A DNA stretch of 14,983 nt from DATGSF01 sp035302865 (GCA_035302865.1 DATGSF010000110.1:1-14983), one strand, 5' to 3'; positions 1 to 7,219 are shown, numbered from the stretch's first letter. A program made the numbers and translations. The notes: generated from the sequence alone by a model not told the origin.

Positions 1-866
1 CGCCAAGGATATGGTGACAATTCTCTACCGCCTCTAGCAGCCCATTCCCATTGAGATTCACTTGGAAGTCTAAATCTACCTTCAAAGTATAAACCTCTAG
101 ACTCACGTCCATCTCTCCACAAAGTTGTTCTCCAATCACAAAATGCATTTGCTTGATGCCAATTAACTCCTACAACAGGATACTCATCAAAAGCTTGAAA
201 GGAATTATATTGACGAGCAATAGGCTCATTATTTGAATAGTTGAATTGACGCATCCATACTAATGTGTCCGGATATATATTAATACTAATAGTATTTACA
301 AAATCCTTAGGATCTGCTCCTCTGTTTCTAGCAGCTAAATCATAATCAAAATAATCATAAGTATAAACTAATGCTTCCGTATTTAATTCTCTTTTTCCAT
401 ATACCGATTGCATTGGATCTAGAAACAAGCCCATTAAATCTTCCAATACTTCTTGATTGTCGTATCTTAATCTATAGCGCCAATTTAAAGACTGTGAGCC
501 ATCTTCATTGTCAACAAACTCACCTAAAGTTGTTAAAGCAATAGAGTCGCGAACCCAATTAGTAAACTGTCTATATTGTGCATTTGTAATAGCAGTTTCA
601 TCCATATAAAAGCCAGACATATTTAATGTCCTTACTTCAGCATCAAGTGAATGCGATATATCTTGATCACTATAACCACTTTTCATTACCCCTGGTGGAA
701 TACTAACCATTCCAATAGGAGTAGGTGCCTTATAATTCACACGATTTGAATAATCGCCTACCAATTGATCTTGCGAAGTCGGTTTTCCACAACTAACGGC
801 AAACATTCCAATTGCCATAATGGAAAGATGCAGGGAAACTTTTCTCATCTTATAAAATTTTATCAT
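1..866 (-). CDS. gldK: GldK/PorK-like gliding motility and type IX secretion lipoprotein (3' end outside window)
   Basis: Read on the minus strand, this gene encodes a lipoprotein signal peptide ending in MFAVSC (lipobox cysteine about residue 26), then a formylglycine-generating-enzyme-like (SUMF1/EgtB) domain. Recognisable pieces are GMVSIPPG, SDQDIS, FYMDETAITNAQYRQF, NWVRDSIA, YPDTLVWMRQF, YPVVGVNWHQA and RLPSESQWEWAARGG. The SDQD, WVRDS and PDTLVW signatures match GldK better than the related GldJ. In the family, GldK and GldN form the ring under the outer membrane that works with the GldLM motor in type IX secretion and gliding. About 288 codons are visible; the C-terminal part and any downstream gldLMN lie beyond the left edge. 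Two in-frame ATGs are possible, at 866 and 848; both leave a usable signal peptide. I chose the longer. No exact TAnnTTTG box was found upstream. The family is fairly sure; K versus J is less so. Confidence 0.82.
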   Translation of the reverse strand, partial: MIKFYKMRKVSLHLSIMAIGMFAVSCGKPTSQDQLVGDYSNRVNYKAPTPIGMVSIPPGVMKSGYSDQDISHSLDAEVRTLNMSGFYMDETAITNAQYRQFTNWVRDSIALTTLGEFVDNEDGSQSLNWRYRLRYDNQEVLEDLMGLFLDPMQSVYGKRELNTEALVYTYDYFDYDLAARNRGADPKDFVNTISINIYPDTLVWMRQFNYSNNEPIARQYNSFQAFDEYPVVGVNWHQANAFCDWRTTLWRDGRESRGLYFEGRFRLPSESQWEWAARGGRELSPYPW

Positions 867-1265
867 TTTATCGTTTTTCTCAATTAATACTAAAAGTTTG
901 CTTCTATTTTTAAAAAAATCTTTGTTCTTTACGCAACTTTGGCTGAAAGATAATAAAAGTTTTTAAAATTCAAACTTCAAGCTAAAGGATTTTTAAAAAG
1001 AGTTTCAATTTTTACAATCTAAATTAGTTAAAAATCTACAAATCTCATCTTAAAGACCACAATATTCAAATTAATTTTTGATTATGCAATAATTAAAGAA
1101 GATTTTTTTAAAATTTTTATTTTCCTCTTTATAAAACACTAATTATAATAATTATTATTTCTAAGCTACAACTATTTATTAGTAAGATTTTTATAATAAT
1201 AAAATGCTATTAATTAAGCTTTTTACTGCTAATTTAATAACTTTGAGTATAAAGTTATATTATTT
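867..1265. other. AT-rich intergenic region between divergent gldK and rlmB
   Basis: I see no convincing gene in either strand here. The DNA is very AT-rich, with many stops in all frames. It holds the rlmB -7 element at 1238-1245 and a 14-bp perfect AT palindrome (ATAATAATTATTAT, 1145-1158), which in DNA of this composition may be chance. It must also hold the gldK promoter, which I could not place. Confidence 0.6.
1238..1245 (+). promoter_or_regulatory. Bacteroidota-type -7 promoter element for rlmB
   Basis: TAACTTTG matches TAnnTTTG exactly. It ends 20 bases before the GTG start, so the predicted leader is only about 15 bases. No TTG -33 element is seen at the usual spacing. Confidence 0.55.
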
Positions 1266-2042
1266 GTGAATAAAAAAGAAAAAAAAAATCAAGATAATTC
1301 TTCCAGGCAAAGATTAATCATTGGAAGAAAGCCACTTATTGAAGCTATAAGTGCAGGAAATAGTATAGAGAAAATATACTTACAACAAGGGGTGCAAGGA
1401 GAAGAAATAGGCATAATAAGAAGATTAGCAAAAGAACATGCTATAAGTATTTCACAAGTTCCAAGCCAACGCTTAAATAAAATGACAAAACATAATCATC
1501 AGGGTGTAGTAGCTAAAGCTGCACTAATTGCTTATTATGAAATAGAAGACATTTTAAATAATGCGGACAATAATAAAAAATCACCTTTTATTATACTACT
1601 AGATGGCGTTACAGATATTAGAAATCTAGGAGCAATTGCTAGAAGTGCTTATGCTTTTGAAGCGGATGCCATTATAATACCTAGTAGTTTTAATGCAGGC
1701 ATTACTGAAGAGGCAATAAAAACCTCGGCTGGTGCTTTAGAACATATCCCTATTTGTAGATCTTCTAGTGTTGAAACTGCTATTGATTTATTGAAACTAC
1801 ATGAGTTAAAAATCTTAACAAGTACATTAGAAGGAGAAACAAAGATTTCTGAATTAAATAATTTCGATAATTCCGGGATAGCTGTAATTATCGGATCAGA
1901 AGAAAGAGGGGTAGGAAAATATGCTTTAAAACAAGCTGATTATAAAATTAAAATTCCAATAAATCCCAATCTGGATTCTTTAAATGCAAGCGTAAGTGCT
2001 GGTATAATTTTCCATCATCTTTATACATTAAAAAGTAAGTAA
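1266..2042 (+). CDS. rlmB: 23S rRNA (guanosine-2'-O-)-methyltransferase RlmB, TrmH/SpoU family
   Basis: This 258-residue protein has the layout of the RlmB group. A lysine-rich N-terminal tail (residues 2-7) is followed by the SpoU substrate-binding domain (IIGRKPLIEAI near 18, HQGVVAKA near 78-85). Then comes the trefoil-knot SPOUT methyltransferase domain with its three motifs: NLGAIARSA (120-128, with the conserved Asn and Arg), AVIIGSEERGV (around 207-217), and IPINPNLDSLNASVSAG (around 230-246). Known members methylate the 2'-OH of G2251 in the 23S rRNA peptidyl-transferase loop, using S-adenosylmethionine. The start is GTG: no in-frame ATG exists upstream before a stop at 1230, and the -7 element ends 20 bases before it. 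The next gene starts one base after the stop, so the two are probably co-transcribed. TrmH-family paralogues exist, so the exact target nucleotide is inferred. Confidence 0.9.
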   Translation: MNKKEKKNQDNSSRQRLIIGRKPLIEAISAGNSIEKIYLQQGVQGEEIGIIRRLAKEHAISISQVPSQRLNKMTKHNHQGVVAKAALIAYYEIEDILNNADNNKKSPFIILLDGVTDIRNLGAIARSAYAFEADAIIIPSSFNAGITEEAIKTSAGALEHIPICRSSSVETAIDLLKLHELKILTSTLEGETKISELNNFDNSGIAVIIGSEERGVGKYALKQADYKIKIPINPNLDSLNASVSAGIIFHHLYTLKSK

Positions 2043-2043
2043 A

Positions 2044-2976
2044 ATGAAACGAATCAATTTTTTTTCAATTTGGGCTTTATTATTAAGCTTAAGTATTTTT
2101 CTTTTTTCCTGCGAGAAAGAGGTTTCTTTTGATTTTAAAGATTCTGAGAAAAAAACTGTTGTAGAAGGTTTTATTGATAAAGGTGCCCCTCCAATTGTAC
2201 GTTTATCCAATAGCATGAGTTATTTTGGCCTAATAGATTTTCAAAATCTAGGTGATATTTTTATCCATGATGCATATGTAGAAGTTTCTGATGGTAATAG
2301 AAAGGTAATTTTAAAAGAATATAACATAAACTTCCCTGATACAGATTTTATGTTTTATTATTACTCTGTCGATAGCTCCAAGCCTGCAGATCTTGACTTT
2401 TTAGGCGAATTAGGCAAAACTTATAGTTTAAAAATCATCAAAGATTCTGATACTTTTTATAGCAAAACATATATACCACATCCAAAGCCTTTGGATTCCT
2501 TATGGACACAAATACCTGACTCCGATTGGATTACTGATAGCTTTCCGAATGCTAGAGAATTATATGCACTTTATAATGATCCAGACACCCTAGGAAATTT
2601 TGCACGTATCTTTACTAGTATCAATAGTGCTCCTTTTTATACCGGAGGTATGTCCGTATTATCTGATGAATTAGGAAATGGTGTAGAAATCAATATCCCT
2701 TTAAGTCCCGGTATATCTCCTGGAGATACCAGTACAGATTTTGCAAGTCGTTATTACTTTAACTTAAACGATACTGTTATAGTTAAATGGAGTGCAATTG
2801 ATAAAGCCACCTATGATTTTTACAATAGTTTAGAGTTTTCTGTCGGACTTACTGGCAATCCTTTTGCTGCACCAATACACCTTATATCAAATATAGAAGG
2901 TAAAAATGTTTTAGGGGTTTGGGCTGGTTATGGTAGTACTTATCATTCTATTATCATAAAAGACCCTGAGCCTTAA
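2044..2976 (+). CDS. DUF4249-like outer-membrane/periplasmic lipoprotein
   Basis: The 310-residue protein starts with a clear lipoprotein signal (MKRINFFSIW, hydrophobic core, FLFSC with Cys23). The mature part begins EKEVSFDF and continues VVEGFIDKGAPPIVRLSNSMSYF, then a beta-rich segment with VEVSDGNRKV and a KTYIPHPKPLDSLW stretch. This order (Cys-EKE, VVEGxI, PPxVxLxxSxxYF, VxVSDG, P-P-DS) is what I recall of DUF4249 lipoproteins, common in Bacteroidota and often beside TonB-dependent receptors; none is next to this one. The function of the family is not known. The ATG lies one base after the rlmB stop (TAA-A-ATG), and no separate promoter is visible, so expression probably depends on rlmB transcription and perhaps on translational coupling. 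No clear terminator follows it. Confidence 0.75.
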   Translation: MKRINFFSIWALLLSLSIFLFSCEKEVSFDFKDSEKKTVVEGFIDKGAPPIVRLSNSMSYFGLIDFQNLGDIFIHDAYVEVSDGNRKVILKEYNINFPDTDFMFYYYSVDSSKPADLDFLGELGKTYSLKIIKDSDTFYSKTYIPHPKPLDSLWTQIPDSDWITDSFPNARELYALYNDPDTLGNFARIFTSINSAPFYTGGMSVLSDELGNGVEINIPLSPGISPGDTSTDFASRYYFNLNDTVIVKWSAIDKATYDFYNSLEFSVGLTGNPFAAPIHLISNIEGKNVLGVWAGYGSTYHSIIIKDPEP

Positions 2977-3010
2977 CGCCTATTTAATTATTCATTTTAA
3001 TAAAAATGCT

Positions 3011-3018
3011 TATTTTTG
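3011..3018 (+). promoter_or_regulatory. Bacteroidota-type -7 promoter element for trxB
   Basis: TATTTTTG matches TAnnTTTG and ends 19 bases before the trxB ATG, at the same distance seen upstream of several other genes in the window. No clear TTG -33 element is present. Confidence 0.55.
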
Positions 3019-3037
3019 CATACAAAATTATAAAATT

Positions 3038-4003
3038 ATGACCCAAGAAAGAAATATACAAAAAAGAACTAAATGCCTAATTATAGGTTCAGGACCTGCA
3101 GGTTACACTGCAGCAATATATGCAGCTCGCGCAAATTTAAATCCTATCTTATATTCAGGTTTACAACCGGGCGGTCAACTTACTATAACTACTGATGTGG
3201 AGAACTTCCCTGGTTATCCTAATGGAGTATTGGGACCACAAATGATGAAAGATTTAGAAGAACAAGCCAGAAGAATGGGTACAGATTTGCAATGGGGAAG
3301 CGTTACTAAAGTGGATTTTTCAAAACGTCCTTTTTTAGCTGAAATAGATGAAGATTACTGGGTAGAAGCAGATAGTGTTATAATATCCACTGGTGCTTCT
3401 GCGAGATGGCTAGGCTTACCTTCTGAGCAACGTCTTAGCGGTTTTGGAGTATCAGCTTGTGCGGTTTGTGATGGATTCTTTTTTAAAGATAAAGAAGTTG
3501 CAATTGTAGGAGCAGGAGATACTGCTGCAGAGGAAGCTTTATATCTTTCAAAAATTTGCAAAAAAGTACATATGTTTGTAAGACGAGATGAAATGCGTGC
3601 TTCCAAAATCATGCAAGATCGTGTTTTTAAAACAGAAAATATAGATATTTATTGGAATACAGAAGTTGAGGAAGTTCTTGGAGAAAATAAAGTGGAAGCC
3701 GTTCGTATTATTAATAACCAAACTAAGAAAAACCAAGAGATAGATTTATCTGCCTTATTTATAGCAATAGGACATGATCCTAATTCAAAAATATTTGAAG
3801 GGCAAATTGATTTAGATGAAGAGGGTTATATCATTACTAAACCGAATAGCACTGAAACAAATATACCTGGGGTATTTGCTTCTGGTGATGTACAGGATAA
3901 AATATATCGTCAAGCTGTTACTGCAGCGGGGACAGGTTGTATGGCAGCTTTAGAAGCTGAGCGTTATTTAGCAACTGTAGAGGTTGAAGGGTTAAAAGTT
4001 TAA
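3038..4003 (+). CDS. trxB: Thioredoxin-disulfide reductase TrxB
   Basis: A 321-residue flavoprotein of usual TrxB length. The N-terminal FAD-binding motif is GSGPAGYTAAIYAARA (residues 17-32). The redox-active pair is CAVC (Cys141 and Cys144) followed by DGFFFK. The NADPH-binding motif is GAGDTAAEEA (158-167), followed by HMFVRRDEMRAS. The second FAD motif is GVFASGDVQDKIYRQAVTAAGTG near the C-terminus. The enzyme passes electrons from NADPH through FAD to thioredoxin in the cytoplasm. The active site is CAVC where the textbook version is CATC; this is a mild variation that should not affect function. It is a single-gene unit with its own -7 element, convergent with pyrE through a shared hairpin terminator. 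The protein starts with a hydrophilic tail (MTQERNIQKRTK), longer than the minimal family start but preceded by the promoter at the right distance. Confidence 0.95.
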   Translation: MTQERNIQKRTKCLIIGSGPAGYTAAIYAARANLNPILYSGLQPGGQLTITTDVENFPGYPNGVLGPQMMKDLEEQARRMGTDLQWGSVTKVDFSKRPFLAEIDEDYWVEADSVIISTGASARWLGLPSEQRLSGFGVSACAVCDGFFFKDKEVAIVGAGDTAAEEALYLSKICKKVHMFVRRDEMRASKIMQDRVFKTENIDIYWNTEVEEVLGENKVEAVRIINNQTKKNQEIDLSALFIAIGHDPNSKIFEGQIDLDEEGYIITKPNSTETNIPGVFASGDVQDKIYRQAVTAAGTGCMAALEAERYLATVEVEGLKV

Positions 4004-4029
4004 TTTTATTAAACCATACAATTATCATA

Positions 4030-4073
4030 AAAATAAAAACAAGACCTGTTAATTCAAGTCTTGTTTTTATTTT
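4030..4073. terminator. Bidirectional hairpin terminator between convergent trxB and pyrE
   Basis: Perfect 16-bp stem (4030-4045 with 4058-4073; core ACAAGAC/GTCTTGT) with a 12-base loop. The arms are A-rich on the left and T-rich on the right, so each strand ends the stem in a T-run. It lies 27 bases past the trxB stop and 9 bases past the end of pyrE. Confidence 0.85.
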
Positions 4074-4081
4074 ACATTACA

Positions 4082-4711
4082 TTATCTTTTCCAATTCTCT
4101 GGATTTTCTCTCCATTTATGCAATTCTTCAACTTGATTTTCTTTGATAATTCCTTGCTTTAAAGCAACCTCTAAAAGTGCACTATAATGACTAATACTTT
4201 TTAAATTTACATTAGCTTTTTCTAAAGCTTCTCTCGATTGAGGAAATTCATAAGTAAATAAGGAACACATTCCAATTACTTCAGCACCAGCTTCTTTTAA
4301 TGCATCTACAGCCTTTAAACTACTTTTCCCTGTAGAAACCAAATCTTCAATCACTACAACTTTTTGTCCTTCTTTAATTACCCCTTCAATTTGATTACCC
4401 AGCCCATGCCCTTTTGCTTTATCACGCACATATACAAAAGGAAGCTTAATTAAGTCTGCAACTAAAACTCCATGTGGAATCCCAGCAGTAGCAACCCCTG
4501 CGATTACTTCCGCATCTTCAAATTCCTCCAAAATCATATTTGCCAACTCGCTTTTTACATAATCTCTTACAAAAGGGTAAGACAATATTTTTCTATTATC
4601 GCAATATATGGGAGAATTCCACCCAGATGCCCAGGTGTAGGGTTTTTCTATATTAATTTGCAATGCCTTAATTTGCAATAATTTTTCTGCTAATGTTATT
4701 GATTTATCCAT
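4082..4711 (-). CDS. pyrE: Orotate phosphoribosyltransferase PyrE
   Basis: The 209-residue protein carries the type I PRTase PRPP-binding motif VVVIEDLVSTGKSS (residues 118-131, with the conserved acidic pair E-D) and the catalytic-loop stretch VRDKAKGHGLGNQIEG (95-110, with Lys and His). The N-terminal part has WASGWNSPIYCDNRKIL, typical of bacterial PyrE. It joins orotate and phosphoribosyl pyrophosphate to give OMP, the fifth step of de novo UMP synthesis, in the cytoplasm. No other pyr genes are nearby. The ATG at 4711 lies only 7 bases after a TAGGTTTG box (4719-4726), so the transcript would have little or no leader. The gene is divergent from the Nudix gene and convergent with trxB. 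Confidence 0.95.
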   Translation of the reverse strand: MDKSITLAEKLLQIKALQINIEKPYTWASGWNSPIYCDNRKILSYPFVRDYVKSELANMILEEFEDAEVIAGVATAGIPHGVLVADLIKLPFVYVRDKAKGHGLGNQIEGVIKEGQKVVVIEDLVSTGKSSLKAVDALKEAGAEVIGMCSLFTYEFPQSREALEKANVNLKSISHYSALLEVALKQGIIKENQVEELHKWRENPENWKR

Positions 4712-4718
4712 AGAATTG

Positions 4719-4726
4719 CAAACCTA
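4719..4726 (-). promoter_or_regulatory. -7 promoter element for pyrE, almost touching the start codon
   Basis: On the minus strand TAGGTTTG matches TAnnTTTG. Its last base is 7 bases from the pyrE ATG, so the predicted transcript is leaderless or nearly so. Confidence 0.45.
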
Positions 4727-4816
4727 ATTAAAAATTAGCTTATTTTCCAGAATATTATTTTTTTTTTGAGCAATAGATTATTTAACTTCGGAGAATTGAA
4801 GCAATTTATATCCAAG

Positions 4817-5446
4817 ATGGCAATAAAGAAAATATATGTTTACAATAAACCAATAATATTAACTAATGAGGCCGAACGGTACTCTTTAGAAAATCCCAAC
4901 ACAGTACATTATTTATTTTTAAAAGGAAATGATTCAAGCAACTTTAGAACAGCTTTGACACATTTAGAGCAAGCCAATAGCTATGGCGTAGTATTAGAAA
5001 ATAAAGATGTAGACGAATTATTATCTGGATTTAAGAAAGCTTTTAAAAATGTAGTTGCGGCTGGTGGCATAGTATTAAGTGCCGACGATTCTCTTTTAAT
5101 GATATATAGAAGAGGAAAATGGGATCTACCTAAAGGCAAGTTAGAAATTGGAGAAGATATTAAAAGTTGTGCAATACGAGAGGTTCAAGAAGAAACCGGT
5201 ATTCAAACACTTAATATTCGAGATGAAGTTGGTCCTAGTTTCCATTTATACAAAGAAAAGGATGAAATCATTTTAAAAATAACCTATTGGTATTTAATGG
5301 AAGGTTTTAAAGAAGAAGAATTAAAACCTGAAACTAGAGAGCAAATATTAGAAGCCAAATGGGTTTCTAAAGAAAAGTTAGATTTATATCTTTCAGAAAC
5401 TTTTGCTTCAATAAAAGACATTGTGCAAAGGGGTTTAAAAAAATAA
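4817..5446 (+). CDS. Nudix hydrolase family protein
   Basis: The protein has a complete Nudix box: GKLEIGEDIKSCA followed by IREVQEETGI, fitting G-x5-E-x7-REUxEExGU (bases 5135-5203). It is preceded by AAGGIVLSADDSLLMIYRRGKWDLPK, the first strands of the Nudix fold. The roughly 85 residues before the fold (IYVYNKPIILTNE onward) form an extension seen, as I recall, in Bacteroidota Nudix proteins. Members hydrolyse nucleoside diphosphates linked to another group, using Mg2+ bound by the box glutamates; the substrate here cannot be read from sequence. I chose ATG 4817 (209 residues), because the conserved region starts right after it. An in-frame TTG at 4766, after a T-run, would add 17 residues. 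The stop codon lies inside the left arm of the downstream hairpin. Confidence 0.88.
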   Translation: MAIKKIYVYNKPIILTNEAERYSLENPNTVHYLFLKGNDSSNFRTALTHLEQANSYGVVLENKDVDELLSGFKKAFKNVVAAGGIVLSADDSLLMIYRRGKWDLPKGKLEIGEDIKSCAIREVQEETGIQTLNIRDEVGPSFHLYKEKDEIILKITYWYLMEGFKEEELKPETREQILEAKWVSKEKLDLYLSETFASIKDIVQRGLKK

Positions 5447-5470
5447 ATGAGCACTTTTGTGCTCATTTAT
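5443..5470. terminator. Hairpin terminator between the Nudix gene and the DUF5679-like gene
   Basis: Perfect 12-bp stem (5443-5454 and 5459-5470, TGAGCAC/GTGCTCA core) with a TTTT loop. On the minus strand it is followed by a T-run (from the A-run at 5437-5443), so it best serves the leftward 70-residue gene. On the plus strand the left arm includes the Nudix stop codon and no T-run follows. Confidence 0.8.
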
Positions 5471-5495
5471 AAATATAAAACCTTCTATTTAAATA

Positions 5496-5708
5496 TTAAT
5501 CTTCAAATCCTTTTTCTGCCACTCCATCTTTTATTGCTTGTAGCGCTCTTTCTTTTCCAACAATAGCACTCATTTTATTACCATTTTCATCTTCACCTTT
5601 AGCCATAAAAGTACCTCTTGAAGTTTTTGTAATTACTGCTTTATGCATAGGTACATTTTTTTCTTTAGTTTTCATGCAGTAAGCAGTTAACATTTTTGAT
5701 TTGTCCAT
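5496..5708 (-). CDS. Small DUF5679-like protein with most zinc-ribbon cysteines replaced
   Basis: The 70-residue protein reads AYCMKTKEKNVPMHKAVITK, then a second strand pair, then GNKMSAIVGKERALQAIKDG and a short C-terminal tail. Its first 50 residues follow the DUF5679 plan as I recall it: YCxxC near the start, a GxxxxxG middle, and CPxCGTKM at the end. Here only the first cysteine (Cys11) remains. The second is Thr14, and the CPxC pair is replaced by acidic or polar residues (GEDENGNKM). So the fold may persist without metal. The C-terminal 20 residues, ERALQAIKDGVAEKGFED, look like a short helix. No signal peptide or membrane segment is seen; function is unknown. It has its own full promoter and terminator, so it is a monocistronic expressed gene. 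The family link rests on pattern memory and is an inference. Confidence 0.7.
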   Translation of the reverse strand: MDKSKMLTAYCMKTKEKNVPMHKAVITKTSRGTFMAKGEDENGNKMSAIVGKERALQAIKDGVAEKGFED

Positions 5709-5738
5709 TTTAATTTTATTTTTAATTAATTAATGATG

Positions 5739-5757
5739 TATAGCCAAATAAGCTATA
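5739..5757 (-). promoter_or_regulatory. Small inverted repeat in the leader of the 70-residue gene
   Basis: TATAGC (5739-5744) and GCTATA (5752-5757) pair around a 7-base loop. It lies in the predicted 5' leader, between the start site and the ATG at 5708. Short and AT-rich, so it may be chance. Confidence 0.3.
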
Positions 5758-5770
5758 AATTCCAGGAATT
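5758..5770. promoter_or_regulatory. Operator-like 13-bp palindrome at the predicted transcription start
   Basis: AATTCCAGGAATT is a perfect palindrome about a central A. It directly abuts the -7 element at 5771-5778 and so covers the predicted start site of the 70-residue gene. A second GAATTCC lies at 5791-5797, within the promoter spacer next to the -33 element. This placement would suit a dimeric repressor; no binding protein is known to me. Confidence 0.35.
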
Positions 5771-5799
5771 CAAATGTAAAGCATTATTTCGAATTCCAA
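5771..5799 (-). promoter_or_regulatory. Complete Bacteroidota promoter (-33 TTG, -7 TACATTTG) for the 70-residue gene
   Basis: On the minus strand TTG (5799-5797), an 18-base spacer and TACATTTG (5778-5771) match the TTG-N17-23-TAnnTTTG consensus. It is the best promoter in the window. The predicted leader is about 60 bases, long compared with its neighbours. Confidence 0.65.
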
Positions 5800-5820
5800 T
5801 TGAAATTTCATCATTAAATT

Positions 5821-7074
5821 TTACAATTTTAATAATGATTCAATAGGATCTTTACCCATTAGTAATAAAGACGGGTTTTCTAACAATTCCTTAACTCTCA
5901 CTAGGAATCCAACCGACTCTCTACCATCAATAATTCTATGGTCATAACTTAAAGCTAAATACATCATAGGTCTTATCTCCACTTTTCCATTTATGGCCAT
6001 AGGTCTTTCCTGAATTTTATGCATTCCTAAGATTGCTGATTGTGGTAGGTTAATAATAGGTGTAGACATTAAAGAACCAAAAACTCCACCATTTGTAATG
6101 GTAAATGTTCCTCCTGTCATTTCCTCAAGCGTTAATTTATTATTTCTAGCTTTAGTTGCCACGTCAACTACTGCTTTTTCTATTTCAGCCATATCTAAGC
6201 TTTCAACATTCCTTATAACAGGTACCACTAAACCTTTAGGGGCTGAAACTGCAATAGAAATATCCACATAGGAGTGTTCAATAATTTCATCTTCGGCTAT
6301 ATATGAATTTACTGCTGGCCATTCTTGTAGGGCAATAGCGCAAGCTTTTGCAAAAAAGGACATAAATCCTAGATTAACATCAAACTCTTCTCTAAATTTA
6401 TCTTTATACTTTTTACGTATAGCCATTATTTCCGTCATATCTGCCTCATTAAACGTAGTTAGCATAGCAGTGGAGTTTTTTGCTTCTACTAAACGACGGG
6501 AAATTGTTTTTCTCAAGTTACTCATTCTTTGAGTAGACTTCTCTCTACTAAATAAAGCTTGACTAGTTGCAGCACCAGGATTTTGCAAAGCTTGATATAC
6601 ATCCATTTTACCAATTTTGCCTTGGCTACCAGATCCTTTGATTTGTGAAGCATCCATCTTTACATCAGCCATCATTGCTTGTGCAAGAGGTGTTGCTTTT
6701 ATCCCCGCAGCTTTAAAATCCTCTTTAGTTTTTGTTGCTGTTGAAGAGTTACTTTCTTCTTTATTTGATTCAGCAGTTTTAGTTTCTTCCTTTACTTCTG
6801 TAGTTTTTTCTTCTGCTTTAGGTAAATCTGCTGGTCTTTCAGCACTTGTATCAATCTTACAAGCAACTGCACCCACTTCTAAATCTTCCCCTTCTTCTGC
6901 TACAATATGCAATATTCCAGCCTCTTCTGCATTTAATTCAAAAGTAGCTTTTTCGGACTCGAACTCACATAATAATTCATCTCTTTCAACCCAATCACCG
7001 TCTTGTTTCAACCATTCTACTAATGTTACCTCGTTAATAGATTCTCCAACTTGTGGAACTTTGATTTCAATCAT
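5821..7074 (-). CDS. sucB: 2-oxoglutarate dehydrogenase E2 (dihydrolipoamide succinyltransferase)
   Basis: The 417-residue protein has the full E2 architecture. The lipoyl domain is residues 1-75, with the lipoylated lysine in ESEKATFEL (Lys42). An acidic/Lys/Thr/Ser-rich linker spans about 78-118. The peripheral subunit-binding domain follows (KATPLAQAMMADVKMDASQI onward to about 160). The catalytic acyltransferase domain ends with SYDHRIIDGRE (His379, Asp383). FNEADMTEIMAIRKKYKDKF and LGFMSFFAKACAIALQEWPAVN favour the succinyl- over the acetyl-transferase group. It transfers the succinyl group to CoA in the TCA cycle. sucA, normally next to sucB in many bacteria, is not adjacent: the neighbours are a small unknown gene and tRNA-Trp. 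I found no exact TAnnTTTG box upstream. Confidence 0.93.
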   Translation of the reverse strand: MIEIKVPQVGESINEVTLVEWLKQDGDWVERDELLCEFESEKATFELNAEEAGILHIVAEEGEDLEVGAVACKIDTSAERPADLPKAEEKTTEVKEETKTAESNKEESNSSTATKTKEDFKAAGIKATPLAQAMMADVKMDASQIKGSGSQGKIGKMDVYQALQNPGAATSQALFSREKSTQRMSNLRKTISRRLVEAKNSTAMLTTFNEADMTEIMAIRKKYKDKFREEFDVNLGFMSFFAKACAIALQEWPAVNSYIAEDEIIEHSYVDISIAVSAPKGLVVPVIRNVESLDMAEIEKAVVDVATKARNNKLTLEEMTGGTFTITNGGVFGSLMSTPIINLPQSAILGMHKIQERPMAINGKVEIRPMMYLALSYDHRIIDGRESVGFLVRVKELLENPSLLLMGKDPIESLLKL

Positions 7075-7158
7075 TTCAAAATTGTATAAATAGTGTTAAT
7101 TGATGTATTTAAATCTTAATTCGGTAAAATTACGGATATTCATCCACTTAAAAAAGTG

Positions 7159-7166
7159 TATATTTG
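7159..7166 (+). promoter_or_regulatory. Additional -7-like element upstream of tRNA-Trp
   Basis: TATATTTG matches TAnnTTTG in the gap between sucB and tRNA-Trp. It may be a distal promoter for the tRNA-secE-nusG unit, or chance in T-rich DNA. Confidence 0.3.
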
Positions 7167-7219
7167 TTTTTTTTACAGACTTATTTTAATAAATATTTTT
7201 TCATTAAAAAATCTTACCT

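Noticed and set aside
1145..1158. Perfect 14-bp palindrome ATAATAATTATTAT upstream of rlmB as a possible operator.
   Set aside because: Made only of A and T inside a very AT-rich gap, where such palindromes are expected by chance.
3458..3469. TrxB active site CAVC instead of the textbook CATC.
   Set aside because: A conservative change between the two catalytic cysteines, both of which are present; not evidence of altered function.
6617..7093. 158-codon plus-strand frame opposite sucB, rich in Ser and Ala.
   Set aside because: It is the antisense shadow of the sucB lipoyl domain and linker; the sucB frame has clear domains and catalytic residues.
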